From positions 11,055,856 through 11,119,855 of the forward strand of contig NZ_CP012159.1 of NCBI RefSeq assembly GCF_001189295.1: a DNA stretch of 64,000 nucleotides. Reading direction: 5' to 3'. The notes beneath the pieces are model-generated. The model ran no database searches. It saw only the letters and a list, made by a program, of their open reading frames with translations, and was not told the origin of the DNA. This document shows, in pieces, positions 25,039 to 33,871 of this stretch (its first letter is position 1; each line of letters opens with the position of its first letter). The translations under genes were made by a program, and so were the position numbers. The stretch is from Chondromyces crocatus. GTDB taxonomy: Bacteria > Myxococcota_A > Polyangia > Polyangiales > Polyangiaceae.

Positions 25039-26847
25039 TCAGTAGCGCCAGCTCTTCGTGTCGGCGCCGGCGGGCGCGCGCGCGAGCCACCCTTCCACGA
25101 GCTGGGGGATGAAGCGCTCGTGGTAGCGCAGGCGGGAGTGAGCGTTGATCGTGGTGGGGTCGCCGCTCCAGCAGTGGCCGTCGGTCTCGCCGTAGGTGAC
25201 CACGGCGTCGGAGGTCGGTCGCTTCGTGCTGCGCAGGAAGCGCTCGACGCGCACGACGGCGCCGTCGAGGAAGTAGTTGTCGACGCGGCCGACGTGGATG
25301 CGGAGCTTGCCCTGGAGCTTCGGTCCCAGGGTCGCCCAGTCGCGTTCGAGGAGGTGGCCGAGGTCGTAGCGGCGCCAGGCCTGGGCCACGTCGGGGTCGA
25401 TGACGCCGGTGCGGCGGTCCCAGATCCTGCGGGGGTAGCCGTCGGGGCCGACGGGGGAGAAGACGGCTTCCCAGATGTCGAACTGGCCTCCGGAGCGGGC
25501 GTGGGTGCCGAGGACGAGTTCGAGGAGGTTGTCCTGCTCCATGGTGGAGACGGTGTAGCCGAGGGGGCTGCGGTTCGCGGGGCGCGGGGTCCGTCGCAAG
25601 GGGCCTTCGTTCCAGTAGGCATTGCGGTCCTCGTAGATGTTCACCGACATGTAATGGTGGAAGTCGATGGGATCGGGGCAGTTCGCGACGGCGCCGTTGT
25701 AGTCGTCGGGGTAGAAGATCTGGGCGGCGAGCGACTCCCAGCCGCCGGTGGAGCCGCCGTACAGGCCGCGTGCCCAGGGGCCGAGGCCGCGGAAGGTGCG
25801 CTCCAGGTGCGGGATCAGCTCGTGGGTGATGGCGTCGCCGTACGGGCCGACGTTCTCGGAGTTCACGGCGTAGGAGTCGTCGTAATAGGGGTTCGCGTGC
25901 TGGATCTGGACGAGGAGGACGCGGGGGAAACCAGGGCCGGTCCAGCGCTCGTAGAATGCGTGGCCTGCTTCCTGGACGGCGCGCGGGTAGCCGTTCGGTG
26001 CGCAGCGGGGGCCGTGGCCGTTGGGGCATTCGCGGGCGATTCCGTCGAGATTCACCGGGGGGAGTCCGGGCTCGGGCGGCTGTTCGCGCCAGCCGAAGAA
26101 ATGCCGGTCGAAATGTGAATGAAAGACGACGAGGGGGTAGCGGGCGTTCGGGTGGGTGTCCCATCCCTCGGGCAAGAGGACCTGCGCGCCGAGGTAGGTG
26201 TCTCGTCCCCAGAAGCGAGAGAGGCGCTCGCTGCGGAGGCGGACGTGCTTGAGGTAGCGGGTGTCGTCGACGGGAGGGAGCGGGGGCAAGGCGCGGTCGA
26301 GGTCGATGGCGATGGTGCCGGGCTGGGCGGGATCGATGCGCACCTTGCGGGGGGTGCTCACGAGGTTGCCCGGGGCGAGGCTCCACTGCTGGCCTTCGCC
26401 GCGATCGGGAGGGAGCTTGACGGTGTGGCCGTCGCCGCGGTGGAAGGTGTCGTAGCGGTGGAGGAGGGCCTGCACCCAGTAGTCGCCCGGGGGCAGGTCG
26501 GTGGTCGCGGCGATGGGGTAGCCCAGGGTGCGGTGGTCGATGACGGCGGTGGCGCCCGGGGCGAGGGCGTCGACGTCGACGCCGAAGACCTGCGCGGTGC
26601 GGTCGTCGCCGGAGAGCTGGAAGCGAGGCTCTTCGCCGTCGCGGGTGCCCAGGAAGAGAAGGAGCCGTCCGTCGAGGGGGGTCTGGCTCAGCGCGGGACC
26701 GAAGCGCACGGTGAAGCGCAAGGCGGTGTCGGCTGGAGGGGGCGTGGGCGCCGCCGCGGGAGCGGGAACGGGAGCTGCCTCGGGTGTGGCCGCTCCGCAC
26801 GCGATCACGAGGGAGAGCGACGCCAGGGCGAGGAAAGCGCGGAGCAT
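25039..26847 (-). CDS. Esterase-like alpha/beta-hydrolase lipoprotein
   Basis: 602 aa. Lipobox in SLVIACGAA at about residue 17, then a Pro/Ala-rich linker and an N-terminal beta domain (about 40-210). The catalytic part (about 215-590) looks like the esterase D/putative esterase family: LPLVVFHSHFD-like strand, GLYGGSTGGWESLAAQIFY as the nucleophile elbow (Ser in GGSTGG), and a late DGHCWSG-type His. Probably hydrolyses an ester substrate at the cell envelope; substrate unknown. Follows the kinase gene by 58 bp on the same strand. Confidence 0.82.
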   Translation of the reverse strand: MLRAFLALASLSLVIACGAATPEAAPVPAPAAAPTPPPADTALRFTVRFGPALSQTPLDGRLLLFLGTRDGEEPRFQLSGDDRTAQVFGVDVDALAPGATAVIDHRTLGYPIAATTDLPPGDYWVQALLHRYDTFHRGDGHTVKLPPDRGEGQQWSLAPGNLVSTPRKVRIDPAQPGTIAIDLDRALPPLPPVDDTRYLKHVRLRSERLSRFWGRDTYLGAQVLLPEGWDTHPNARYPLVVFHSHFDRHFFGWREQPPEPGLPPVNLDGIARECPNGHGPRCAPNGYPRAVQEAGHAFYERWTGPGFPRVLLVQIQHANPYYDDSYAVNSENVGPYGDAITHELIPHLERTFRGLGPWARGLYGGSTGGWESLAAQIFYPDDYNGAVANCPDPIDFHHYMSVNIYEDRNAYWNEGPLRRTPRPANRSPLGYTVSTMEQDNLLELVLGTHARSGGQFDIWEAVFSPVGPDGYPRRIWDRRTGVIDPDVAQAWRRYDLGHLLERDWATLGPKLQGKLRIHVGRVDNYFLDGAVVRVERFLRSTKRPTSDAVVTYGETDGHCWSGDPTTINAHSRLRYHERFIPQLVEGWLARAPAGADTKSWRY

Positions 26848-26905
26848 GCTGGCTGTCTAGCACACGCGGCGCGCAGGGCTGCGGGCGGGGGCCGCAGCGG
26901 GGTGT

Positions 26906-28375
26906 TCAGCGCTGCGAGCGAGGGCCGAGGTAGATCGTCTCGTCCAGCGCTTCGGAGGGGCGTGGCTGGGCTTCTCGGCTGTCTTCGTGGGGGTCGAGGT
27001 CGCCGAGAAAGAGGCCGCTGAGCTGCTCGATGAAGAGGTCGAGGGTTTCGCGGTCGTAGAGCACGAAGGTCACCTCGCGCAGGCGGCTGCCGCCGAGGGC
27101 GAGGTGCTCCTGGAGGGCGGCGCCCATGGCGTAGGCGCTGGCCTCGGAGGTGACGCGGGCGCGGCCGGTGCCGAGCGCGGGAAGGGCGAGGGTGCGGAGG
27201 CCGAGTTCCTCGGCGAGGAGGAGGGCGCGCTGGGAGGCGCGTCCGATGCACGAGGCTTCTTTCCAGGCGCTGACGGCGTGGATGACGTAGCGGCACGCGA
27301 GCGCGCCGCCGTTCGTGGCGACGCATTCGCCGAGGGCGCGGTTGCCGCCGCGCAAGGCTTCGTCTTCGATCTCCTGGCCGCCTTTGGCGCGGAGGGCGCC
27401 GGCCACACCGTCGCGCATGCGCATCTCGTCGGTGGCGGAGTTGATGATGCCCTCGGCGCTGGCGTCGGCGATGTCGCCCTGGATGCAGCGGATGTGCACG
27501 GGGCCGAGCTGGAAGTCGCCCTGGCCGAGGTAGACGGCGGGCGGGGGCTGGGGGCGAAGGTCGCGCGAGAGGGCGGAGAGCTGGCGCAAGGGGCCGCTCA
27601 CGGACTCGAAGCGCTGCGAAGGGGAGCGCTCCAGCATGCGCGCGAGGACGTGCTGGAAGTACGCTTCGTTCGGGGAGCGAGCAGCCGGGAAACGCACGGG
27701 GCTGTCGCCGACGATGTCCACGGGGTCGTTGAAGGGGGGGCTGCCGTAGTGGAGATCGTAGGCGGTGGCGCCGAGCGAGTAGACGTCGCACTGGCGGGTG
27801 GGCGGGGCGCCGCGAAGGACCTCGGGGGCGAGGTAGCGGAGGGTGCCGCCGATCTTGCGGCTGCCGCCGCGGCGGGCCTGGGCGATGCCGAAGTCGCCGA
27901 GGCGGATGCCGGTCTGGGGGGAGCCGAAGAGGTTGGAGGGCTTGATGTCGCGGTGCAGGACGCCGGTCTGGTGGGCACTGTGCAAGGCGCTGGCGACCTC
28001 GGTGATGGCGCGGCAGACGTACCAGAGGGGCAAGCTGCGGCGGAGGGCGGCGCGGCGGCGGCGCTCCAGCTCGGCGAGGTCGAGACCGTCGACGTACTCC
28101 TGCGCGAGGTAGGGGACGCGGCCGCACGAGTCCGCCTCGACGACGCCGACGTCGACCGGGCGGACGACGCGCGGGCTGGGGATGCGCGCCATGAGGCGGG
28201 CTTCGCGGCGGAGCAGGGTGAAGGCCTCCTCGGGGTCGGCGACGTCGAGCAAGGTCTTGAGCACCACGGGCGAGCTCAGCTCGCGATGCCGCGCCAGCCA
28301 CACCCGGCTCATGCCCCCTTCACTGAAGGGGCCCCACACCTCGAATGCACCCCAGGAGGTGCCCGTCAGATCCAT
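26906..28375 (-). CDS. Ser/Thr protein kinase fused to a macro domain
   Basis: 489 aa. Residues 12-270 are a Hanks-type kinase: glycine loop SEGGMSRVW (19-26), Lys40, HRDIKPSN (141-148), DFG (161-163) and APE (183-185), so it looks active. Residues 288-445 are a macro domain, which binds ADP-ribose: IRCIQGDI (295-302), IINSATDE (310-317), RDGVAGALRAKGG (321-333) and ALGTGRARV (400-408). The second Asn and the Asp of MacroD-type hydrolases are replaced (Thr315, Ala325), so the macro part may read ADP-ribose rather than cleave it. No membrane helix, hence cytoplasmic. The fusion suggests phosphorylation tuned by an ADP-ribose-type ligand. Confidence 0.92.
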   Translation of the reverse strand: MDLTGTSWGAFEVWGPFSEGGMSRVWLARHRELSSPVVLKTLLDVADPEEAFTLLRREARLMARIPSPRVVRPVDVGVVEADSCGRVPYLAQEYVDGLDLAELERRRRAALRRSLPLWYVCRAITEVASALHSAHQTGVLHRDIKPSNLFGSPQTGIRLGDFGIAQARRGGSRKIGGTLRYLAPEVLRGAPPTRQCDVYSLGATAYDLHYGSPPFNDPVDIVGDSPVRFPAARSPNEAYFQHVLARMLERSPSQRFESVSGPLRQLSALSRDLRPQPPPAVYLGQGDFQLGPVHIRCIQGDIADASAEGIINSATDEMRMRDGVAGALRAKGGQEIEDEALRGGNRALGECVATNGGALACRYVIHAVSAWKEASCIGRASQRALLLAEELGLRTLALPALGTGRARVTSEASAYAMGAALQEHLALGGSRLREVTFVLYDRETLDLFIEQLSGLFLGDLDPHEDSREAQPRPSEALDETIYLGPRSQR

Positions 28376-28469
28376 GAAGCTGCTCTGGCGCGGGAGGTTA
28401 GTCGCAGCAGCGCGGCTCCGAAAGGGTCAGCGGCGCACGGGCGGCGCGCGCACGCTTCCGGATGCGCGC

Positions 28470-28549
28470 GTCCGCACGTCACGATGCGCGGGTTCGCTCG
28501 TCACGCTGCGACGGTCCGCACGTCACGACGCGAGGGTTCGCTCGTCACG
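28470..28549. repeat. Short 22-bp tandem array
   Basis: Units at 28470-28491, 28492-28513, 28514-28535 and a partial one at 28536-28549, alternating GTCCGCACGTCACG and GTTCGCTCGTCACG, so a 44-bp higher-order period is also visible. The last unit covers the stop codon of the alcohol dehydrogenase gene. Confidence 0.85.
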
Positions 28550-29702
28550 GGGTGAGGACGACCTTCACGCAGTTGTCCTTCTTCTTGTTGAAGAGGTCGT
28601 AGCCGATGGCCGCGTCGGAGAGGGGCATGCGGTGGGTGATGATGTCGTCGGTCCTGATCTTGCCCGCGACGATCAGCGCCATCAGCTCGTCGACGTAGTT
28701 CTGCGCGAGCGCCTGGCCCGCCCAGAGGCGCAGGCCCTTGTCGAAGATCTGTCCCACGGGGAAGTTGTCGTACGGCATGCCGTAGACGCCGACGATCGAG
28801 ACCATGCCGCCACGCCGTACCGCGGAGAAGCAGGTCTCCAGGGCCTCGGTGGAGCCGAGCTGTCCGTGCACCACGTTGGCGAGCTTCTTCCACAAGCTGC
28901 GGCGCGCCTCCATGCCGACGGCGTCGATGCAGACGTCGGCGCCGCGGCCGTCGGTCATGGCGCGGATGGCCTTCACCGGGTCGTCCCGGCGGGCGTGGAT
29001 CACTTCGGCGCCCGTGGCGCTGCGGGCCATCTCGACGCGGTAGTCCTCGACATCGATGCCGATGACCCGTCCCGCGCCCTTGATCCAGGCGGCCTTCATG
29101 GCCATCAGCCCCACGGGGCCGCAGCCGAAGACGGCGACGGTCTCGCCCCCCTGGAGGTGGGCCTGATCGACGGCGGTCCAGCCCGTGGGGAGGATGTCGG
29201 TGAGGAAGAGGGCCTGTTCGTCGGTCAGTTCGTCCGGGACCTTGCGGGGGCCGACGTCGGCATACGGGATGCGGACCAGCTCGGCCTGGCCGCCGTCGTA
29301 GCCACCGTAGAGGTCGGTGTACCCGAAGAGGGCGCCGCCCTTCTCGCGGAGGAGGCCACCTTCCGGTCCGTAATGCTCGCGGTTCGAACGCTCGCAGTGG
29401 GGCGGCAGGTGGGCCTTGCAGAAGAAGCAGTCGCCGCAGGCGATGGGAAACGGCACGATCACGCGGTCACCGCGCTTCAGGTTGGTGATCTGCGGTCCGA
29501 CCTCCTCGACGATGCCCATGAACTCGTGCCCGAGGACCATGGGGCGGACCTGCGGGATCAAGCCGTTGTAGATGTGCAGATCGGACCCGCAGATGGCCGT
29601 CAGGGTGACGCGCACGATGGCGTCGCGCGGGTGCTCGATGCGGGGGTCGTTCACCTGGTCCACGCTGACGTGCTTCGGTCGGTGGAATACGAGCGCCTTC
29701 AT
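28545..29702 (-). CDS. Zinc-dependent alcohol dehydrogenase (MDR family)
   Basis: 385 aa. Catalytic zinc ligands Cys in TAICGSDLH and His/Glu in GHEFMG; structural zinc Cys cluster in CGDCFFCKAHLPPHC; Rossmann NAD site in VAVFGCGPVGLMAM. The length and the LPPHCE-NREHYGPEGG insert resemble glutathione-independent formaldehyde dehydrogenase-like members, but the substrate cannot be told. Cytosolic. ATG at 29702 has a GGAGGGA site just upstream. Likely a single-gene unit reading away from the PilY1-like gene. Confidence 0.92.
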   Translation of the reverse strand: MKALVFHRPKHVSVDQVNDPRIEHPRDAIVRVTLTAICGSDLHIYNGLIPQVRPMVLGHEFMGIVEEVGPQITNLKRGDRVIVPFPIACGDCFFCKAHLPPHCERSNREHYGPEGGLLREKGGALFGYTDLYGGYDGGQAELVRIPYADVGPRKVPDELTDEQALFLTDILPTGWTAVDQAHLQGGETVAVFGCGPVGLMAMKAAWIKGAGRVIGIDVEDYRVEMARSATGAEVIHARRDDPVKAIRAMTDGRGADVCIDAVGMEARRSLWKKLANVVHGQLGSTEALETCFSAVRRGGMVSIVGVYGMPYDNFPVGQIFDKGLRLWAGQALAQNYVDELMALIVAGKIRTDDIITHRMPLSDAAIGYDLFNKKKDNCVKVVLTP

Positions 29703-29881
29703 GTTCCCTCCGTCTCCTTGCGTTCCGTGGTTGCCCGTCGGCAGACGGACACGCGGCCCGTGAGGCCGGTGTGGTGTGTCTCGAGAGCGATCCTGGGGCC
29801 CTTCGCGCGTTTCCGAAAGTGTCCGGAAATGTGCCAGTCCGCTTCGGACTCGTCGTCGGAGCGTGACGCGCGGTGGAGGGT

Positions 29882-30004
29882 ATGCACGGCTCCTGCCTGA
29901 TCGAGGGGGCGAGCGACATCGAGTTCAACGTCGTGGCGGAGCTGCGGTCGCTGCTGGCGCAGTGCATCCGCGCCGGGCAGCGGCAAGGCACGCAGCAGTC
30001 GTGA
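29882..30004 (+). CDS. Possible small protein (40 aa)
   Basis: ATG at 29882 with GGAGGG immediately upstream (tight spacing), 40 residues beginning MHGSCLIEGASDIEF and containing AELRSLLAQCIRAGQ, which could form an amphipathic helix; two Cys. Stop TGA at 30002. Could equally be the remnant of a longer gene or chance. Confidence 0.3.
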   Translation: MHGSCLIEGASDIEFNVVAELRSLLAQCIRAGQRQGTQQS

Positions 30005-30128
30005 GGGTGGGCGCCGCGCCCGGTCGACGTCGGTGGGCCGCGGCGATGCCGGCTCCAGGGCGTGATCGCCGAGGGAAAGGCGTCTCGGGGGCACGCGGCC
30101 TGACCTGATTTCGGAGCGGCGCAACCAG

Positions 30129-30152
30129 TGCACGCCAGCGCGGTGGCGTGCA
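30129..30152. other. Perfect hairpin upstream of the PilY1-like gene
   Basis: TGCACGCCA (30129-30137) and TGGCGTGCA (30144-30152) form a 9-bp stem with a GCGCGG loop, 102 nt before the PilY1-like start. It may end a short upstream transcript or lie in the 5' leader. Confidence 0.5.
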
Positions 30153-30254
30153 GCAGCGCGAGGCGCAGCGGGTCGCAGCGCGCAAGCCGGGAAAAGCGAG
30201 CGCCTCTCCGGCCGCGGATGGGGCATGTCGCTTGCTCCAGGAGGGCGCATCCCC

Positions 30255-33200
30255 ATGCGATCCCTTCGCCCGCTCCTCGTCGTGGCGTGTGGCGTCGTCG
30301 TGCCTTTCCAGGGCGTGACGCCGGCGTACGCGCAGCTCGATCTCCACGCGCCAGCGCCCAACGTGCTGCTCCTCGTCGATACGTCGGGCTCGATGGAGCG
30401 GACGGTGGCGGGGGGCCTGCCCGTCTGCGCGCCCCTCGGTCCTTCACCGCCCGAGCAGGCGCGAAGCCGCTTCACGAACGTGGTCGAGGCGCTGACGGGC
30501 GCGGTGGCCGACTTCACCTGTCTCGCACAGGACCGCATGGAGGCGCGGTTCGTGGACGAGTACCGGTTCGGTGGGGTGGCGCCGTACGACCGGGGATACC
30601 ACCTGCCGTTTCACCGCATCCTGTCGGGTGGCTGTGCGAAGGGCGCGGGCGCGTCGGGGATCGTGGAGCACGATCATGCCGGGGTGTCGACGCCCTGCGC
30701 GGCGCCGTTCGCTGCGCTGTCCAAGGGGTTCCTGGACACGGCGAGGGACGAGGTGCGCTTCGCGCTGATGACGTTCGATGCGCTGCCGGACACGGGCACG
30801 GGGTGGCTCGGTGGGCCACACGCGGCGAGCGGTGTGGCGGGGATGTGGAGCTACTTCCCGGGGTTTCAAGGCGGTGGGCAGGCGGCGCAAGGGACGCTGC
30901 CCGGCTGTCCGCCGCGCGACTTCGAGGTGGGCGCGAAGAACCCGGCCGCGCCGCCGTGGGAGGGGCCGCTGGTGCCGTTTCCTGTGTCCGACGCGCCCGT
31001 GGCGACGCTGCGCGCGCGCAATGATCGCATCCAGGAGATCTTGCTCGCGGTGCGGCCGTACGGGGCGACGCCGATGGCCGGGCTGCTCGCCGATGCGCGC
31101 GACTACCTGCTGCACGACGATTCGCTGTGGGAGGGAGAGCCGCTGGGGCCGCGAAGCGATCCGTGTGTGCAGAACGGGTCCCGGGCGATGTACGTGGTGC
31201 TGCTCTCGGACGGGGAGCCGAACCTCGATTTGCGGCCGGAGTGCGCGGCGACGTCCGGGTCGGGGCCCGGGGGCGATGGGTGCCCGTACGAGGCGCCGCA
31301 CGTGATCGCCGCAGCGCTCCACGAGGCGGGGATCGAGACGTTCGCGATTGGCTACAGCCTGTCGACGCAGGCGGGCATCGACTGCAGCGCCCTCACCCCG
31401 GCGTCGTTCGCGCCAGGGGGGATCTGCCACGCGCCCGCGGGGCCCGTCGCGGCCTGCTGCGCGCTGGCGCGCATCGGCATCGCTGGGGGGACCGGGAAGG
31501 GGTACTTCCCCGACAGCGGGGCGGAGCTGTCGGCGGCGCTCGGCGAGATCCTGGGGGCGATCGCGCAGCCGACGAGCCGTACGCTGCCGGTGATGGGGGC
31601 GGCGAGCCCACTCGTTCCGGGCGCGGCGGCGGCGGCGTTCCAGATCGCGTCGTCGTTGAACCCAGGTCCCGGTCCGCGGTGGAGCGGGAACCTCGAGCGG
31701 AAGCGCCAGGTGTGCGCGCTGGAGAACGGTGCGCTCACGCCGGTGCCGCAGCCGCTCGATGCCGAGGCGGGGGATGATTTCGCGCTCAACCTGGCGAGCG
31801 CAGCGGCCGGTACGCGGCGCGTGTTCACCGCGCTCTCCGCGACGCCGGGTGGAACGTCGTCGTCGAGCCTCCGGCCGCACCTGTCGAGCGACGAGGGGCT
31901 CGGGCTCGTGGGGGCCACGGTGACGGGGGGTGGGCCCGCGCCTTCGGCGGAGTTCGTGGCCACGCTCGCGGCGTCACCTCAGGCGCTGGGTCTCGCGCCG
32001 GCGGGGGTGCTCCCGTCGCGGTGCGCGGTGCTCGGTGCGTCGACGGCCGGGGAGTGCGTGGCCCAGGTGCTGCGCTGGGAACTCGGGGAGCCGGTGCCAG
32101 GGATGAGCGCTGTCGAGACGCGGGAGGGGCGGCCGCTCGGCGCGGTCTACCATGCGACGCCGGCACTCGTGGGGCCACCCCGCGAGCTGCTCCTCGACGA
32201 GGCGTACGCGCGCTTCGCGGTGCAGCAGGAGAAGCGCCCGACGGTGCTCTATGCGGCCACCACCGACGGTCAGCTCCACGCGTTCCAGGTCGCGCCCGGG
32301 GACGCGAGCGATCCGCTCCGGGTCGATGTGCGGGAGAACAACGAGCTGTGGGCGTTCTTTCCGCCTGCCGTGCTGCCGCAGCTCCCGGCGGCGCACGGGG
32401 TGCAAGTGAACTTGCTCGACGGAGCGCCCGTGGTGAAGAACCTCCCGTTCGAGCGGACGCGCGCGCAAGCGCTGGCGGCGGCGACGACGGCCGGGGCGGC
32501 GTACCGCACGGTGCTCGTCGCCGGAGGCGGTGCAGCGGGTGGCTTTTACTACGCGCTCGATGTGACCGATCCGCGCGCGCCCGTGTTCCTGTGGCAGCTC
32601 TCGACGGACGCGGCGGGGCGGGCTCTCTTCGGCGAGGCGGTGCCACCTCCGGCCGTGGCGCTGCTGGAGATCGAGGAGGCGGGCGAGGTGCGGGAGGTGG
32701 GGGTGGCGATCCTCGCGGGCGGGTCGGCACCGCTCGGTGCTGGGGTGTGCGCGCGGCAGGCGCCGGGGGGAGCGTTGATGGATGCTGCCGGGCCGTACCA
32801 GGCGCGGGGGAGCACGCGCTGCTGGGGGGGCGCGGGCGCGGGCGAGGCGGTGGGGCCGTCGCGCTCGCTGACGGTGGTGCGGCTCGATACGGGCGCGGTG
32901 ATCCGCACGTTCCGCGGTGCGCTCGTGGAGGCGCCGCCGGGGCTCGCTGGGCGGGTGACCATGGCGCCGTTCGATGCGCCGCTCACGGGCGTCCCCGTCG
33001 CGTACCCGGCGCAGCCAGGTCAGGTGGCCTCGCGCATCTACGTCGGCGATGCGGAGGGGGGGCTGTGGCGGGTCGATGTCTCGCGTCCGGATCCAGCGGC
33101 CTGGTCGGCCGCGCTCGCCTGGGACGGGTACTCGTTGCAGGGCGATGGCGCGACGATGGGGCAGCCGATCGACACGCCGCCCGTGGTCAGCACCGACCCG

Positions 33201-33797
33201 CGAGGAGACGTCGTGCTCCTGTTCTCGACGGGGGATCAGCAGGCGTTCACGGCGAGCGACGCGGTGGACACGCGGCTGTGGTCTCTCTCCGAGTCGTTCG
33301 AGGGCGGTCAGCCCGCGGTGCGCGCGCGCTGGGTCCGTCGGTTTCTCGCAGGTCAGCGGGTGACGGGCCCGCTCTCGCTGTTCGATGGCACCGTCTACTT
33401 CGCCACGTTCGCCCCCGAGGCGGCTGGCGCTGCGCAATGCCGTGGCGGCGCAGGCGCGCTCTGGGCGCTCGATTATCTCAGTGGCGACGCCAGGCTGCCC
33501 TCGGAAGCGGACCCGTCCGTGTTCATCGAATACGAGGAGCAGCCGCCCAACACGGTCGTCTTCGGTGTGGCCGTTACCCAGTCACTCGCTTGCCACGACA
33601 CGCTCACCGTGGACACGCCGCTGGGTCCGAGTGCGGTACTCACCTCGATGTCGTCGCCGCAGTTCGAGCTGCGGTACCACACGGGATCCGCAGGCCCCGA
33701 GGACCCGCACGGAGGAAGAACGCGGAGCGCGGCGCGCCCACTGCCTCCGCTCCTGCGGGGTGCGCGGCTGCTCTCCTGGGCGAGCGTGACGGAGTGA
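30255..33797 (+). CDS. PilY1-like type IV pilus assembly/tip adhesin
   Basis: 1180 aa. Signal peptide (about 1-27, ending AYAQ). A von Willebrand A domain occupies about 35-420, with the metal site DTSGSM, a conserved Thr (GATPMAG) and LLSDGEPN. The C-terminal half (about 600-1130) is a PilY1 beta-propeller, with repeats such as VLYAATTDGQLHAF and a calcium-type loop IYVGDAEGGLWRVDVS. PilY1 proteins promote pilus assembly and sit at the pilus tip. No minor-pilin genes lie next to it. ATG at 30255 is chosen for the AGGAGGG site and signal peptide; an upstream start at 30225 is possible. Confidence 0.85.
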   Translation: MRSLRPLLVVACGVVVPFQGVTPAYAQLDLHAPAPNVLLLVDTSGSMERTVAGGLPVCAPLGPSPPEQARSRFTNVVEALTGAVADFTCLAQDRMEARFVDEYRFGGVAPYDRGYHLPFHRILSGGCAKGAGASGIVEHDHAGVSTPCAAPFAALSKGFLDTARDEVRFALMTFDALPDTGTGWLGGPHAASGVAGMWSYFPGFQGGGQAAQGTLPGCPPRDFEVGAKNPAAPPWEGPLVPFPVSDAPVATLRARNDRIQEILLAVRPYGATPMAGLLADARDYLLHDDSLWEGEPLGPRSDPCVQNGSRAMYVVLLSDGEPNLDLRPECAATSGSGPGGDGCPYEAPHVIAAALHEAGIETFAIGYSLSTQAGIDCSALTPASFAPGGICHAPAGPVAACCALARIGIAGGTGKGYFPDSGAELSAALGEILGAIAQPTSRTLPVMGAASPLVPGAAAAAFQIASSLNPGPGPRWSGNLERKRQVCALENGALTPVPQPLDAEAGDDFALNLASAAAGTRRVFTALSATPGGTSSSSLRPHLSSDEGLGLVGATVTGGGPAPSAEFVATLAASPQALGLAPAGVLPSRCAVLGASTAGECVAQVLRWELGEPVPGMSAVETREGRPLGAVYHATPALVGPPRELLLDEAYARFAVQQEKRPTVLYAATTDGQLHAFQVAPGDASDPLRVDVRENNELWAFFPPAVLPQLPAAHGVQVNLLDGAPVVKNLPFERTRAQALAAATTAGAAYRTVLVAGGGAAGGFYYALDVTDPRAPVFLWQLSTDAAGRALFGEAVPPPAVALLEIEEAGEVREVGVAILAGGSAPLGAGVCARQAPGGALMDAAGPYQARGSTRCWGGAGAGEAVGPSRSLTVVRLDTGAVIRTFRGALVEAPPGLAGRVTMAPFDAPLTGVPVAYPAQPGQVASRIYVGDAEGGLWRVDVSRPDPAAWSAALAWDGYSLQGDGATMGQPIDTPPVVSTDPRGDVVLLFSTGDQQAFTASDAVDTRLWSLSESFEGGQPAVRARWVRRFLAGQRVTGPLSLFDGTVYFATFAPEAAGAAQCRGGAGALWALDYLSGDARLPSEADPSVFIEYEEQPPNTVVFGVAVTQSLACHDTLTVDTPLGPSAVLTSMSSPQFELRYHTGSAGPEDPHGGRTRSAARPLPPLLRGARLLSWASVTE

Positions 33798-33871
33798 TGG
33801 AGCGACACCGTTTTCAGGGCTGTCCCCAAGGGCGGAAGGCAGCCCGTGGGCTATAGTCGACCGACGGACCC

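Larger units (their letters stand above)
29703..30254. other. Intergenic region between alcohol dehydrogenase and PilY1-like gene
   Basis: 552 bp between divergent genes. It holds a possible 40-codon gene (29882-30004) and a perfect 9-bp hairpin (30129-30152). No clear promoter pair was picked out. Confidence 0.5.
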
